Shown here in pieces: positions 1 through 7,008 of a stretch of 13,484 nt of DNA (the stretch's first letter is position 1; each line of letters starts with the position of its first letter). Position numbers and translations under genes: made by a program. Under the pieces are notes generated by a model. The model made no database searches. It was not told where the DNA came from and saw only the letters and a program-made list of their open reading frames with translations. The stretch covers positions 1-13,484 of the forward strand of contig OMPZ01000278.1 in assembly GCA_900313125.1 (NCBI GenBank), written 5' to 3'. This DNA comes from an uncultured Eubacteriales bacterium. GTDB taxonomy: Bacteria > Bacillota > Clostridia > Oscillospirales > Acutalibacteraceae.

Positions 1-1
1 G

Positions 2-280
2 TATGCGCTGATTGCGGGCGTAAACGACAGCGACCGCTGCGCCTATGAGCTTGCGGAAAAGCTAAAGGGCATGGGCTGCCACGTCAATCTGATCCCGGTC
101 AATCCCGTAAAGGGAACGGGATACCGCAAAAGCGCGATCGAACGCCAGCAGGCGTTCATCAAGATCCTCGGGCGGTCGGGGATAACGGCGACAGTTCGCC
201 GCACCCTCGGCTCGGATATCAACGCGTCCTGCGGTCAGCTCAGACGACAGGCGAGCGAAGAAAAAAAAGACTATGAATAA
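2..280 (+). CDS. rlmN: 23S rRNA (adenine-2503-C2)-methyltransferase RlmN, 3' end only
   Basis: This is the last 92 codons of a gene that begins before the window; the frame is open from base 2 to the TAA at 278-280. The fragment contains the RlmN signature stretches YALIAGVNDS, CHVNLIPVNPV and GSDINASCGQLR. The cysteine in the last motif corresponds to the C-terminal catalytic cysteine that carries the methyl group as a mixed intermediate in this radical-SAM family. The radical-SAM CxxxCxxC cluster lies upstream and is not visible. RlmN methylates C2 of A2503 in 23S rRNA and A37 of some tRNAs in the cytoplasm. In Firmicutes rlmN often sits directly before prpC-prkC, as here, which supports both identifications. 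The tail after GQLRR is short and lysine/glutamate-rich. Confidence 0.95.
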   Translation, partial: YALIAGVNDSDRCAYELAEKLKGMGCHVNLIPVNPVKGTGYRKSAIERQQAFIKILGRSGITATVRRTLGSDINASCGQLRRQASEEKKDYE

Positions 281-344
281 TTTGTTTTATTTATGGCAAA
301 ATATTTAAAATAATGAAAAAATTCCCGCAGCAGGCTTTAAAGCC

Positions 345-373
345 TTGCATTTACGGGTAAAATGAAGTATTAT
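345..373 (+). promoter_or_regulatory. Possible weak sigma-A promoter upstream of prpC
   Basis: TTGCAT at 345-350 and TATTAT at 368-373 are separated by exactly 17 bases. The -10 matches 5 of 6 consensus bases but the -35 only 3 of 6. If used, the transcript would carry a leader of about 260 bases before prpC, including the possible long-range stem 383-388/475-480. An alternative is CTGAAT (579-584), 18 bases, TATAAA (603-608), which would give a short leader. Neither can be chosen from sequence alone. Confidence 0.3.
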
Positions 374-623
374 TAAATAGTGCGGCGGTTTAAACATCGG
401 GTTTCGGCTCTCCGTACTGTTTTGGGTTATTTATAGGAATACAAAAAGTATTCAGGGGTTTTATTGAAAAGAGCCCGCCGTTCAGGCAAATGTGTTGACA
501 CGCTTTTGAAGTATGCTGTTTTGTTTTGAGGTTTATTCGATTATTGGTTTGTTTTTGGGGTGATACCGCATTTTGCGGCTGAATATGAGATCATTTAATT
601 GATATAAACGTTGACATCAAAGC

Positions 624-631
624 AAAGGGGG
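624..631 (+). promoter_or_regulatory. Ribosome binding site that supports the TTG start of prpC
   Basis: AAAGGGGG lies 7 bases before the TTG at 639. No in-frame ATG offers a comparable site nearby, and the resulting N-terminus matches the usual start of short PrpC-type phosphatases, so the TTG is taken as the real start. Confidence 0.7.
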
Positions 632-638
632 AATAAAT

Positions 639-1373
639 TTGCAGATACATTATAAGACTGATATAGGCTTGATGCGCAGGAATAATCAGGATTTTTGTCT
701 GTGCGAGAAGCTTTCTGATACTCTCGCGTGGGCAGCGGTCTGCGACGGCATGGGCGGAGCCAACGGAGGCAACGTCGCAAGCTCCGAAGCGTGTAATGAG
801 ATCAGCCGCATATTAAAGGAAGAGCTGAGACCCGATATGGACGAGCAGGATCTCTTCGAGCTTATGGAAAATGCCGTTTTGTCTGCAAACAAAAAGGTTT
901 TTGAAATGTCGTGCTTTGACGAGAATTTGAGCGGAATGGGTACTACCGTGGAGCTTGCCGTTATAAGCGGCGATAAGCTGCACGTCGTTCACGCGGGCGA
1001 CAGCCGTGTGTATAAGATAAATTCCGAGGGGATCAAACAGATCACAACAGACCACTCGCTTGTTCAGCAGCTTGTCGAGTTAGGTCAGATAACTCAGGAG
1101 GAAGCGCGCTTCCACCCGAGCAAAAACTACATTACAAGAGCGCTCGGCGTTGAGCCTACTCTTGAAATAGACTACCTCACGGAGCCCTTCGAGAAGGGCG
1201 ACATAGTGTTGATGTGTACCGACGGTCTGAGCAATTATTTCAGCAACGACGAGCTGCTGTCAGCCGTGCGGTCGTTTGAAGAAAAGGAAGAAATAGTATC
1301 AGGGCTCGTTGATATAGCCAAGGAATGCGGCGGCAGCGACAACATCACGGTAGCTGTGATAATCAACGATTAA
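639..1373 (+). CDS. prpC: PrpC/Stp-type PP2C Ser/Thr protein phosphatase
   Basis: A 244-residue protein, the normal length for stand-alone bacterial PP2C (PPM) phosphatases. Motifs in order: TDIGLMRRNNQD (residues 7-18), the metal-binding VCDGMGG (34-40, Asp36), SGMGTT, VHAGDSRVY, DHSLVQQL, ITRALG, MCTDGLSNY and the final GGSDNITVAVI with the last metal-binding Asp. All the expected Mn/Mg-coordinating aspartates are present, so it should be active. It has no signal peptide or membrane helix and is therefore cytoplasmic. It starts with TTG. The PASTA kinase starts 29 bases downstream, the standard Firmicutes pairing, in which PrpC dephosphorylates PrkC and its substrates controlling cell wall synthesis, growth and dormancy exit. 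That function is inferred from family and context. Confidence 0.93.
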   Translation: MQIHYKTDIGLMRRNNQDFCLCEKLSDTLAWAAVCDGMGGANGGNVASSEACNEISRILKEELRPDMDEQDLFELMENAVLSANKKVFEMSCFDENLSGMGTTVELAVISGDKLHVVHAGDSRVYKINSEGIKQITTDHSLVQQLVELGQITQEEARFHPSKNYITRALGVEPTLEIDYLTEPFEKGDIVLMCTDGLSNYFSNDELLSAVRSFEEKEEIVSGLVDIAKECGGSDNITVAVIIND

Positions 1374-1390
1374 TGTGAGAAATGTGTAAA

Positions 1391-1397
1391 GGAGAGG
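1391..1397 (+). promoter_or_regulatory. Ribosome binding site deciding the prkC start
   Basis: GGAGAGG ends 5 bases before the ATG at 1403. The earlier in-frame ATG at 1382 would put this sequence inside the coding region and has no site of its own, so 1403 is preferred. Confidence 0.75.
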
Positions 1398-1402
1398 AAA
1401 AG

Positions 1403-3607
1403 ATGGCGGAGGATAAGTATGTCGGCAAAAGGCTTGACGGCCGCTATGAGATAGGGGAGATAATCGGCGAAGGCGGCATGGCAGTCGTTTACAGCGCACG
1501 AGATATCCAGGACGATATCCCCGTTGCAATAAAGATCCTGAGAGACGAATATCTCGGGAACAACGAATTTATCAGACGTTTTAAGGACGAATCAAAGGCT
1601 ATCGCCGTTTTGTCTCACGAAAATATAGTCAAGGTCTATGACGTGAGCTTCGGCGACAGGATACAGTATATCGTCATGGAGTACATCGACGGTATCACAC
1701 TAAAGGATTATATAGAGAGAAACGGTCCCGTAAACTGGAAGGAGACTATCCACTTTACGCTCCAGACGCTCAAAGCGCTCCAGCACGCCCACGAAAAGGG
1801 CATTATCCACCGTGACGTAAAGCCGCAGAACATCATGCTGCTTGAGGACGGCACGATAAAGGTGACGGATTTCGGCATTGCTCGCTTCTCCAAGAGCACC
1901 GCAAACTCTATGACGATGACGAATAAGGCGATCGGCTCCGTTCACTACGTTTCACCCGAACAGGCGAGAGGCGAACCGACAGACGCCAAGAGCGATCTTT
2001 ACTCTCTCGGCGTTATGCTTTATGAGATGCTCACGGGCAAGCTGCCGTTTGACGACGACAACGCCGTGTCCGTTGCGCTCATGCAGCTCCAGTCCGACCC
2101 CGTGCCGCCGCGCCAGATCAATCCAGATATACCCGAAGGTCTCGAAGAGATCGTCATCAAGGCAATGCAGAAGGATCCGCAGAAGCGTTACCATTCCGCC
2201 GCCGAGATGTACAGCGACATTCTCAAGATAAAGAAAAATCCGAGCCTTCGTTTCAATTTCAATTACGACGAAATGCCTGCCCGCGGCACACAGCCGAAGG
2301 TGACTACGGTCAGAAAGATCGAGTCGGAGTCGCCCGAGCCGGACGAGTGGGACGACGATTCCGATGACGACGAGCCGCGCACAAATACGGCTGTTCAGGT
2401 CGTTATCGGTGCTGTAACGGCGTTTATCGCCGTGTGTCTCGTTTTCCTCGTGCTCGCCGTGTTCAAGGGACTTTCAAGCAACTCCACGACGGACGTTCTC
2501 GTGCCGAACCTTATCGGTCTGCGCTTCACCGACGTCAACAAGGACAAGGTGACGTACAATTTCCGTTGGGACGTTACGAACATCTATGACGATACAAAGC
2601 CGCTCGACGTTATCATCAGTCAGGATCCCGAGCCGAGTGAAAAGAAGATCAAGGAAGGCTCGACTATCCAGATCGTTGTAAACAGCGAGGAGACGACGAT
2701 AAACCTCCCGAACGTCGATGGCAGAACGAAGGACGACGCGGTAGCAAGAATGAAGTCGGCAAACCTCGTTCCCGAGGTGCTCATGGTACTCGACAACGAA
2801 ACGGCCGAGGGCTATGTAAAGCAGACATACCCCGCTTCGGGCAGCAAGATCACGATCGGCTCTCCCGTTAAGATCTACGTCAGCAAAAAAGCCGGCAAAT
2901 CAAAGGTCGAGGTACCAAACCTCGTTGGTTTTACTCTCTCCGAAGCTCAGAGCAAGCTCGTAGAGGTCGGACTCACCTACAACGGCTACACTTATATGGA
3001 AAGCACGGTCGCAAAGGACAAGATCGTCGCTCAGAATCCGCTTCGCGGAGCGAAGGTCGAGCCGGGAACAAACGTTTCGGTGATCCTCTCCGAGGGTCCG
3101 CCGAGAAACATTTCGCTTTCTCAGACGGTCGATCTGCCTGCCGATATAGCGTCCTCAGTCAAGTTTGAGGTCATCATCGACGGCGAGGTAGACAAGTCGT
3201 ATACAAAGCCGATCGTTCCGAAATACGCAAGGCAGTATACGCTCACTATCACAAGAATGAGCACAGTAGGCTCGCTCCAGGTGGTAGTTGCGCTCAACGA
3301 GCAGACGTACCGTGTATACAACTTCGACTTCAAGAACAACACCGTAACTCCTGTCGAATCTTACTCGTTCATACTTGAGACCGATACCGATACCGATACG
3401 GAAACAGACACCGAGACCGATACCGAGACAGACGAAGAGTATGAGGATACCGATTCCGAGTATTACGAGGATACGGACAGCGAATATGAAGAAGGACCCG
3501 AGTCATCTATGCAGGAGGGCGACGGCGACGAGCCTTCCGAAGAGCCGGTATACTCCGAGCCGGAGTACGAAGCTCCCTCCGAATCGGATGACGGTGAAGG
3601 CGAATGA
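1403..3607 (+). CDS. prkC: PASTA-domain Ser/Thr protein kinase (PrkC/Stk1 family)
   Basis: A 734-residue membrane kinase. The cytoplasmic kinase domain (about 14-275) has the glycine loop GEGGMAVVY (22-30), Lys44, Glu63, HRDVKPQN with catalytic Asp138, DFG (156-158), an activation loop with TMT (171-173) and SPE (184-186). A linker rich in acidic residues follows, then one transmembrane helix (about 330-353). Three PASTA repeats begin near VPNLIG (366), LPNVDG (432) and VPNLVG (501). Beyond them are about 95 residues of beta-type sequence and a strongly acidic tail of about 70 residues starting with (TD/TE)9. PASTA repeats bind muropeptides or lipid II in relatives, so the protein should sense cell wall state and phosphorylate cytoplasmic targets. 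Its stop overlaps the start of rsgA (ATGA). The acidic, extracellular tail is unusual. The kinase call is very secure; ligand and targets are inferred. Confidence 0.95.
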   Translation: MAEDKYVGKRLDGRYEIGEIIGEGGMAVVYSARDIQDDIPVAIKILRDEYLGNNEFIRRFKDESKAIAVLSHENIVKVYDVSFGDRIQYIVMEYIDGITLKDYIERNGPVNWKETIHFTLQTLKALQHAHEKGIIHRDVKPQNIMLLEDGTIKVTDFGIARFSKSTANSMTMTNKAIGSVHYVSPEQARGEPTDAKSDLYSLGVMLYEMLTGKLPFDDDNAVSVALMQLQSDPVPPRQINPDIPEGLEEIVIKAMQKDPQKRYHSAAEMYSDILKIKKNPSLRFNFNYDEMPARGTQPKVTTVRKIESESPEPDEWDDDSDDDEPRTNTAVQVVIGAVTAFIAVCLVFLVLAVFKGLSSNSTTDVLVPNLIGLRFTDVNKDKVTYNFRWDVTNIYDDTKPLDVIISQDPEPSEKKIKEGSTIQIVVNSEETTINLPNVDGRTKDDAVARMKSANLVPEVLMVLDNETAEGYVKQTYPASGSKITIGSPVKIYVSKKAGKSKVEVPNLVGFTLSEAQSKLVEVGLTYNGYTYMESTVAKDKIVAQNPLRGAKVEPGTNVSVILSEGPPRNISLSQTVDLPADIASSVKFEVIIDGEVDKSYTKPIVPKYARQYTLTITRMSTVGSLQVVVALNEQTYRVYNFDFKNNTVTPVESYSFILETDTDTDTETDTETDTETDEEYEDTDSEYYEDTDSEYEEGPESSMQEGDGDEPSEEPVYSEPEYEAPSESDDGEGE
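3380..3433 (+). repeat. Hexanucleotide-type repeat encoding (Thr-Asp/Glu)9 in the PrkC tail
   Basis: Nine tandem two-codon units, mostly ACC GAT or ACC GAG with synonymous and Asp/Glu variants, encode TD TD TD TE TD TE TD TE TD. More irregular acidic units containing EDTDSEY follow (to about 3490). The repeat keeps the reading frame because its unit is 6 bases. Confidence 0.85.
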
Positions 3608-4503
3608 TGAAGGATCAGTTAAAAGGAATAATCATTAAATCTATCGGCGGTTTCTACTATGTAGAAGCTGCCGATGCAGTATATGAGTGCAAAGCACGCG
3701 GCAGCTTCCGTCAGAAGGGCATAAAGCCCGTAGCGGGCGACAGGGTGCTTATCTCTCCGCAGGAGAGCGGCTACTGCTCGATAGACAAGGTGCTTGAGCG
3801 GCGCAACTGTATAGTAAGACCGCCGCTCGCAAACATAGACACGCTGATGATCGTAGTATCCACCTGCAGCCCTCAGCCGAACACGCTGATAATCGACAAA
3901 ATGACGGCGGCAGCAGTCGTAAAGGGTATCGAGCCTGTCGTAGTGCTTTCAAAATCGGATCTCAGCTCGCCAGACGAGCTGAAAAAAACATACGACCTCG
4001 CAGGGATCCGCGCGATAGAGTTTTCTTCCGTTGACGGCAGAGGCTCCGATGAGATACTTTCGCTGCTGCCCGGTAAGGTCACGGCGCTCACGGGCAATTC
4101 CGGCGTGGGGAAATCGTCGCTGCTGAACACGCTGTTCCCCGAGCTTTCACTCGATACGGGCGACATCAGCAAAAAGCTCGGGCGCGGACGCCACACAACG
4201 CGTTCTGTCGAGCTGTACAAGCTTTCAGGCGGCTACATTGCCGACACTCCCGGCTTTTCTACGCTCGATATCGAACGTTACGAGATGATCGAAAAGGAAA
4301 AGCTGCCCGATGCCTTCCCCGAGTTTGAGGAGTATCTCGGTCTGTGCCGATTCACCTCATGCAGCCACACCTGCGAAAAGGGCTGCGCGATACTCGCGGC
4401 GGTCGAGGAAGGAAAGATAAGCCGCTCACGCCATGACAGCTACAAGGCGATGTACGAAGAAGTAAAGGATCTGAAAAAATGGCAGCAAAAAGACGGTGCG
4501 TGA
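3604..4503 (+). CDS. rsgA: Ribosome small-subunit-dependent GTPase A (RsgA/YloQ)
   Basis: A 299-residue circularly permuted GTPase of typical family length. An N-terminal OB-fold (about 1-70) is followed by the G4 motif SKSD (about 116-119), then G1 GNSGVGKSS (about 163-171), the G2 region GRGRHTTR and G3 DTPG (about 213-216). The permuted order G4-G1-G3 is diagnostic. A C-terminal zinc-binding region with CRFTSCSHTCEKGC (about 249-262) supplies the Cys/His ligands. RsgA hydrolyses GTP on the maturing 30S subunit and helps late assembly. The start overlaps the prkC stop by 4 bases (ATGA), implying coupled translation; a second ATG directly follows at 3607. In several Firmicutes RsgA is a substrate of the neighbouring PASTA kinase, which fits this order; that regulation is inferred here. 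Confidence 0.95.
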   Translation: MMKDQLKGIIIKSIGGFYYVEAADAVYECKARGSFRQKGIKPVAGDRVLISPQESGYCSIDKVLERRNCIVRPPLANIDTLMIVVSTCSPQPNTLIIDKMTAAAVVKGIEPVVVLSKSDLSSPDELKKTYDLAGIRAIEFSSVDGRGSDEILSLLPGKVTALTGNSGVGKSSLLNTLFPELSLDTGDISKKLGRGRHTTRSVELYKLSGGYIADTPGFSTLDIERYEMIEKEKLPDAFPEFEEYLGLCRFTSCSHTCEKGCAILAAVEEGKISRSRHDSYKAMYEEVKDLKKWQQKDGA

Positions 4504-5120
4504 TAATATCGGCGTCTCCCGACTGCGACGTCGGATATATGCGTTCATGCATTCGTGACGGCGACTATATAGTCTGTGCCGACGGCGGCGTCGATCACCT
4601 TTCGAAAACAGATATCATACCCGACCTTATCGTCGGAGATTTCGACTCCGCGAGGGACGGCAGCGCGTTTCCGGGTGTTGAGACCATCTCGCTCAAGGTA
4701 CGAAAGATAGACACCGATACGATGCACTGCGTCGATGTTGCTTTAGACCGCGGCTTTACCGAGTTCCTTTTTCTCGGAGCGACGGGCGGACGGACAGATC
4801 ATTTGCTTGCAAATCTCGCGATACTTATTTATCTCTCGAAAAAAGGCGCGCACGGCGTGATATCCGACAGCGTAAACGATATCATGCTGCTTGAAAACGG
4901 GCTGAACACGTTCCATACCGAGGTCGGCGCTACTGTTTCCGTCATACCGTTCGGTGAGACCTCGGCTGAGGTCTCGTATACGGGTATGTCCTATCCGCTT
5001 GAACACGGTGCGGTCAATGTCGATTACCCCTATACTATCAGCAACGAGTCTGTGAGCGACGTTATTACGGTCGAGCTGCACAAGGGGCGTGCTCTCATTA
5101 TATTTGTTCATAAAAAATAA
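4479..5120 (+). CDS. thiN: Thiamine pyrophosphokinase
   Basis: A 213-residue cytoplasmic enzyme that transfers pyrophosphate from ATP to thiamine to make thiamine pyrophosphate. Visible family motifs are CADGGVDHL near the N-terminus, PDLIVGDFDS, the DTDTMHCVDVAL stretch corresponding to the usual DxDxTD motif, and GATGGRTDH. The C-terminal half holds the beta-sandwich thiamine-binding region. Length agrees with the family. The ATG at 4479 lies inside the end of rsgA (25-base overlap) with AAAGGA 9 bases before it; a GTG at 4500 is a less likely alternative. In Bacillus the gene rpe separates rsgA and thiN; it is missing here. The terminator 16 bases downstream makes this the last gene of the operon. 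Confidence 0.92.
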   Translation: MAAKRRCVIISASPDCDVGYMRSCIRDGDYIVCADGGVDHLSKTDIIPDLIVGDFDSARDGSAFPGVETISLKVRKIDTDTMHCVDVALDRGFTEFLFLGATGGRTDHLLANLAILIYLSKKGAHGVISDSVNDIMLLENGLNTFHTEVGATVSVIPFGETSAEVSYTGMSYPLEHGAVNVDYPYTISNESVSDVITVELHKGRALIIFVHKK

Positions 5121-5135
5121 TACTGGATCATACTG

Positions 5136-5171
5136 CCGCCGGAAGAAAATTTCGGCGGTTTTTGTTTTTTT
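5136..5171 (+). terminator. Intrinsic terminator of the prpC-prkC-rsgA-thiN operon
   Basis: A 9-bp stem (CCGCCGGAA 5136-5144 pairing with TTTCGGCGG 5150-5158, with one G-U pair) closes a GAAAA loop and is followed at once by a long T-tract interrupted by a single G (5159-5172). This is a canonical rho-independent terminator on the + strand, 16 bases after the thiN stop. Confidence 0.93.
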
Positions 5172-5172
5172 T

Positions 5173-5317
5173 AGTAAAAATCGCTTTAAAGCTGTAAATG
5201 GTTAACACGAAATTACATTTAGTTACAAAACCGTTGAGTTTGTAATTTCTTTCTTCGCAATATCCACATTATATAGTGTTGCCCATTGTTAAAAACAACT
5301 AAAACCTTTTGTTCCTA
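5173..5317. other. AT-rich region upstream of the transporter operon promoter, with overlapping inverted repeats
   Basis: No gene is visible. It holds the palindrome GCTTTAAAGC (5183-5192), whose core also occurs at 334-343. A 9-base perfect inverted repeat GAAATTACA (5209-5217) / TGTAATTTC (5241-5249) is also present. A competing hairpin TTACAAAAC (5223-5231) / GTTTGTAA (5238-5245) has one bulged A and a 6-base loop. TAAATG (5195-5200) can also pair with CATTTA (5216-5221). The position 70 to 140 bases before the promoter suits operator sites, but this is inference. Confidence 0.5.
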
Positions 5318-5346
5318 TTGACATATCGTAGTTATTGATTTATAAT
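5318..5346 (+). promoter_or_regulatory. Consensus sigma-A promoter of the FHA-ABC/permease/phosphatase/kinase operon
   Basis: TTGACA (5318-5323) and TATAAT (5341-5346) both match the housekeeping consensus at all six positions, with the ideal 17-base spacer. Transcription would start near 5353 and give a leader of about 97 bases. The strength suggests high basal expression or control by a factor acting on a strong promoter. Confidence 0.9.
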
Positions 5347-5449
5347 TATAGTAGTAAAAATAGGTAAAAACTCAATTTATTTATACGTTTTACACAATTG
5401 TCTGTCATTTAGCGTACCGCTGAAGGCAAGACGATCGGGGTGTTGTGCT

Positions 5450-7006
5450 ATGGATAATAAGACAGTATACTATAAACCGCTGCCGCCGAAGCCGGCGACG
5501 CTGCTTATAATCGAACGCGGCAAGCAGCTTCGCTTGGTATCGCTTATCGGCTCGATGAGGATAGGCAGAGAATCGGCAAACAGCACGAACGATATAGATC
5601 TCAGTTCGGGTATCGCGTCGCGAAATCACGGCGAGATCATCTATGAAGATGTTGAAGGCGTATACTACTACCGTGACAACAACAGCCTTAACGGAACGTT
5701 CTATAACGGCGTGAAGCTGGAGCAGCTCAATGAGCGGGGAACACGAGCTGTCCGCTTATCTGACGGGGATATTCTGCGCATAGACTGCGATAACCTTTTG
5801 AACCCTCGTTCGGACGCCGTTATTCTCATTTTCAGCACAAAGTTCTCGTCCGACGAGATGTGGCGCCGCTTTTCGCTTGAGGGCGCGTCTCATGTCGATA
5901 TCGGACGCGGCATCACCGACGGTATCTCGCTTACCGATTTCATGGCGTCAAGACAGCACGCCGCGCTCGATCTCATCGACGGTAAATGGGTCATCTCCGA
6001 CAAGGGCAGCGTAAACGGGCTTGCCGTCAACCGCAGCGTTTTACAGGGCTCGCGCGAGCTTGCCGTATTCGATATCATCAATATAGCCAACACAACGCTC
6101 ATCTACCTCGGCAGCGAGATCATTTTCAACGAGGTGCGCATCAAGACCGACCCGCAGGCGCATATACAGCGCAGCGTCGTTATGTCGGTGAACATCAACG
6201 AGGTAAAGGTGCGTAAGTTCAATTCCTTTGCGAAAAAGACGCTTCTCAGCAACATCAACCTTGATGTTGAGTCGGGAGATTTTATCCTTATCCTCGGCGG
6301 CGCGGGCGCGGGCAAGACGACGTTCATCAAATCGCTGATGGGCAGCATCAAGCGCACAGGCAAGGTCGAAGGTCAGGTCCTGTTCGATAATATGGATCTC
6401 TACAAGAACTTCAAGATGCTCAAGCACAAGATAGGTCTTGTTCCGCAGTTCTCCACCACGAGAGATAACGACACGGTATACAATACCATTATGGACGCGG
6501 CAAACATCAAGCTTGCCGGCGAATATTCCGGCGCGGAAATAAAGCAGCGCGTCGATGACGTTATAAAGAAGCTCATGCTGACAAGTCTTACGGGCAGTCT
6601 CGTCAAGAACCTCAGCGGCGGTCAGAAAAAGCGCGTCGAGGTAGCGATACAGGCGATAGGCGACCAGGAGGTGTTCGTCCTTGACGAGCCGGATTCCGGT
6701 ATGGACTACGCTACGAGAGTCGATCTTATGAAAAACCTCTGCTCCTGTACCGATACGGGCGGCGTGGTAATGGTCATTTCGCATTCACCCGACGACGCGG
6801 CAGATCTGTTCACAAAGGTTATCGTGCTCGCTAAGAGCCAGCGCGACGAGGTCGGCAGACTTGCTTACTACGGCGATGTTCAGCACGCATACGAATTTTT
6901 CGGCGTTGACAAGCTCAGCGACATAGTTATGGAGATAAACTATGAGGGCGGTCACGGCAGAGGCGACGAGTTTATTGACAAGTTTGAGAGAACGAGGAGA
7001 GGTTGA
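5450..7006 (+). CDS. Double-FHA ABC transporter ATPase (ABCG/Rv1747-like, without membrane domain)
   Basis: A 518-residue protein with three domains. FHA1 (about 18-105) shows RIGRE (37-41), SRNH (57-60) and LNGT (80-83). FHA2 (about 130-215) shows DIGRG (150-154), SRQH (167-170) and VNG (188-190). In both, the Arg, Ser, His and Asn positions that recognise phosphothreonine are kept. The ABC domain (about 255-490) has Walker A GGAGAGKTT (283-291), a Q-loop in LVPQF, a perfect LSGGQ signature (388-392), Walker B VFVLDEP (408-414, Glu413) and the switch His445, so it should hydrolyse ATP. The permease follows directly. Domain order matches mycobacterial Rv1747 minus its membrane half. The FHA domains probably bind the kinase encoded downstream or phosphothreonines on the transporter. 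The start is ATG with CGGGGTG 7 bases upstream. Transport substrate unknown. Confidence 0.9.
   Translation: MDNKTVYYKPLPPKPATLLIIERGKQLRLVSLIGSMRIGRESANSTNDIDLSSGIASRNHGEIIYEDVEGVYYYRDNNSLNGTFYNGVKLEQLNERGTRAVRLSDGDILRIDCDNLLNPRSDAVILIFSTKFSSDEMWRRFSLEGASHVDIGRGITDGISLTDFMASRQHAALDLIDGKWVISDKGSVNGLAVNRSVLQGSRELAVFDIINIANTTLIYLGSEIIFNEVRIKTDPQAHIQRSVVMSVNINEVKVRKFNSFAKKTLLSNINLDVESGDFILILGGAGAGKTTFIKSLMGSIKRTGKVEGQVLFDNMDLYKNFKMLKHKIGLVPQFSTTRDNDTVYNTIMDAANIKLAGEYSGAEIKQRVDDVIKKLMLTSLTGSLVKNLSGGQKKRVEVAIQAIGDQEVFVLDEPDSGMDYATRVDLMKNLCSCTDTGGVVMVISHSPDDAADLFTKVIVLAKSQRDEVGRLAYYGDVQHAYEFFGVDKLSDIVMEINYEGGHGRGDEFIDKFERTRRG
6994..7002 (+). promoter_or_regulatory. Ribosome binding site deciding the permease start
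   Basis: GAGGAGAGG ends 6 bases before the TTG at 7009. The overlapping TTG at 7003 touches this sequence and has no room for a ribosome binding site, so the second TTG is preferred. Confidence 0.65.
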
Positions 7007-7008
7007 CC

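Larger units (their letters stand above)
281..638. other. AT-rich intergenic region between rlmN and prpC with several small dyads
   Basis: This 358-base gap contains no convincing gene on either strand. It holds a 14-base perfect palindrome (AGGCTTTAAAGCCT, 332-345), a weak promoter candidate (TTGCAT 345-350, 17 bases, TATTAT 368-373), and a hairpin GAATAC-aaaaa-GTATTC (437-453). CGGCGG at 383-388 could pair with CCGCCG at 475-480 and enclose that hairpin. A hairpin CCGCA-ttt-TGCGG lies at 566-578. A TTGACA at 495-500 has no good -10 at the right spacing. A TATAAA at 603-608 close to the gene has only a weak -35. I see no canonical terminator with a U-tract for rlmN. Confidence 0.6.

Noticed and set aside
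495..523. TTGACA at 495-500 as a -35 for prpC
   Set aside because: No acceptable -10 at 16-18 bases; TATGCT is only 11 bases away.
1382..1402. Upstream ATG at 1382 as the prkC start
   Set aside because: The ribosome binding site GGAGAGG falls inside this extension and serves the ATG at 1403, which gives the usual PrkC N-terminus.
3380..3433. CRISPR-like or intergenic tandem repeat
   Set aside because: The repeat is in frame within prkC, has a 6-base unit and no spacers; it is a low-complexity coding repeat.
6041..6784. 247-codon open frame on the - strand inside the FHA-ABC gene
   Set aside because: It overlaps the ABC ATPase motifs in the opposite direction and has no ribosome binding site or family motif.
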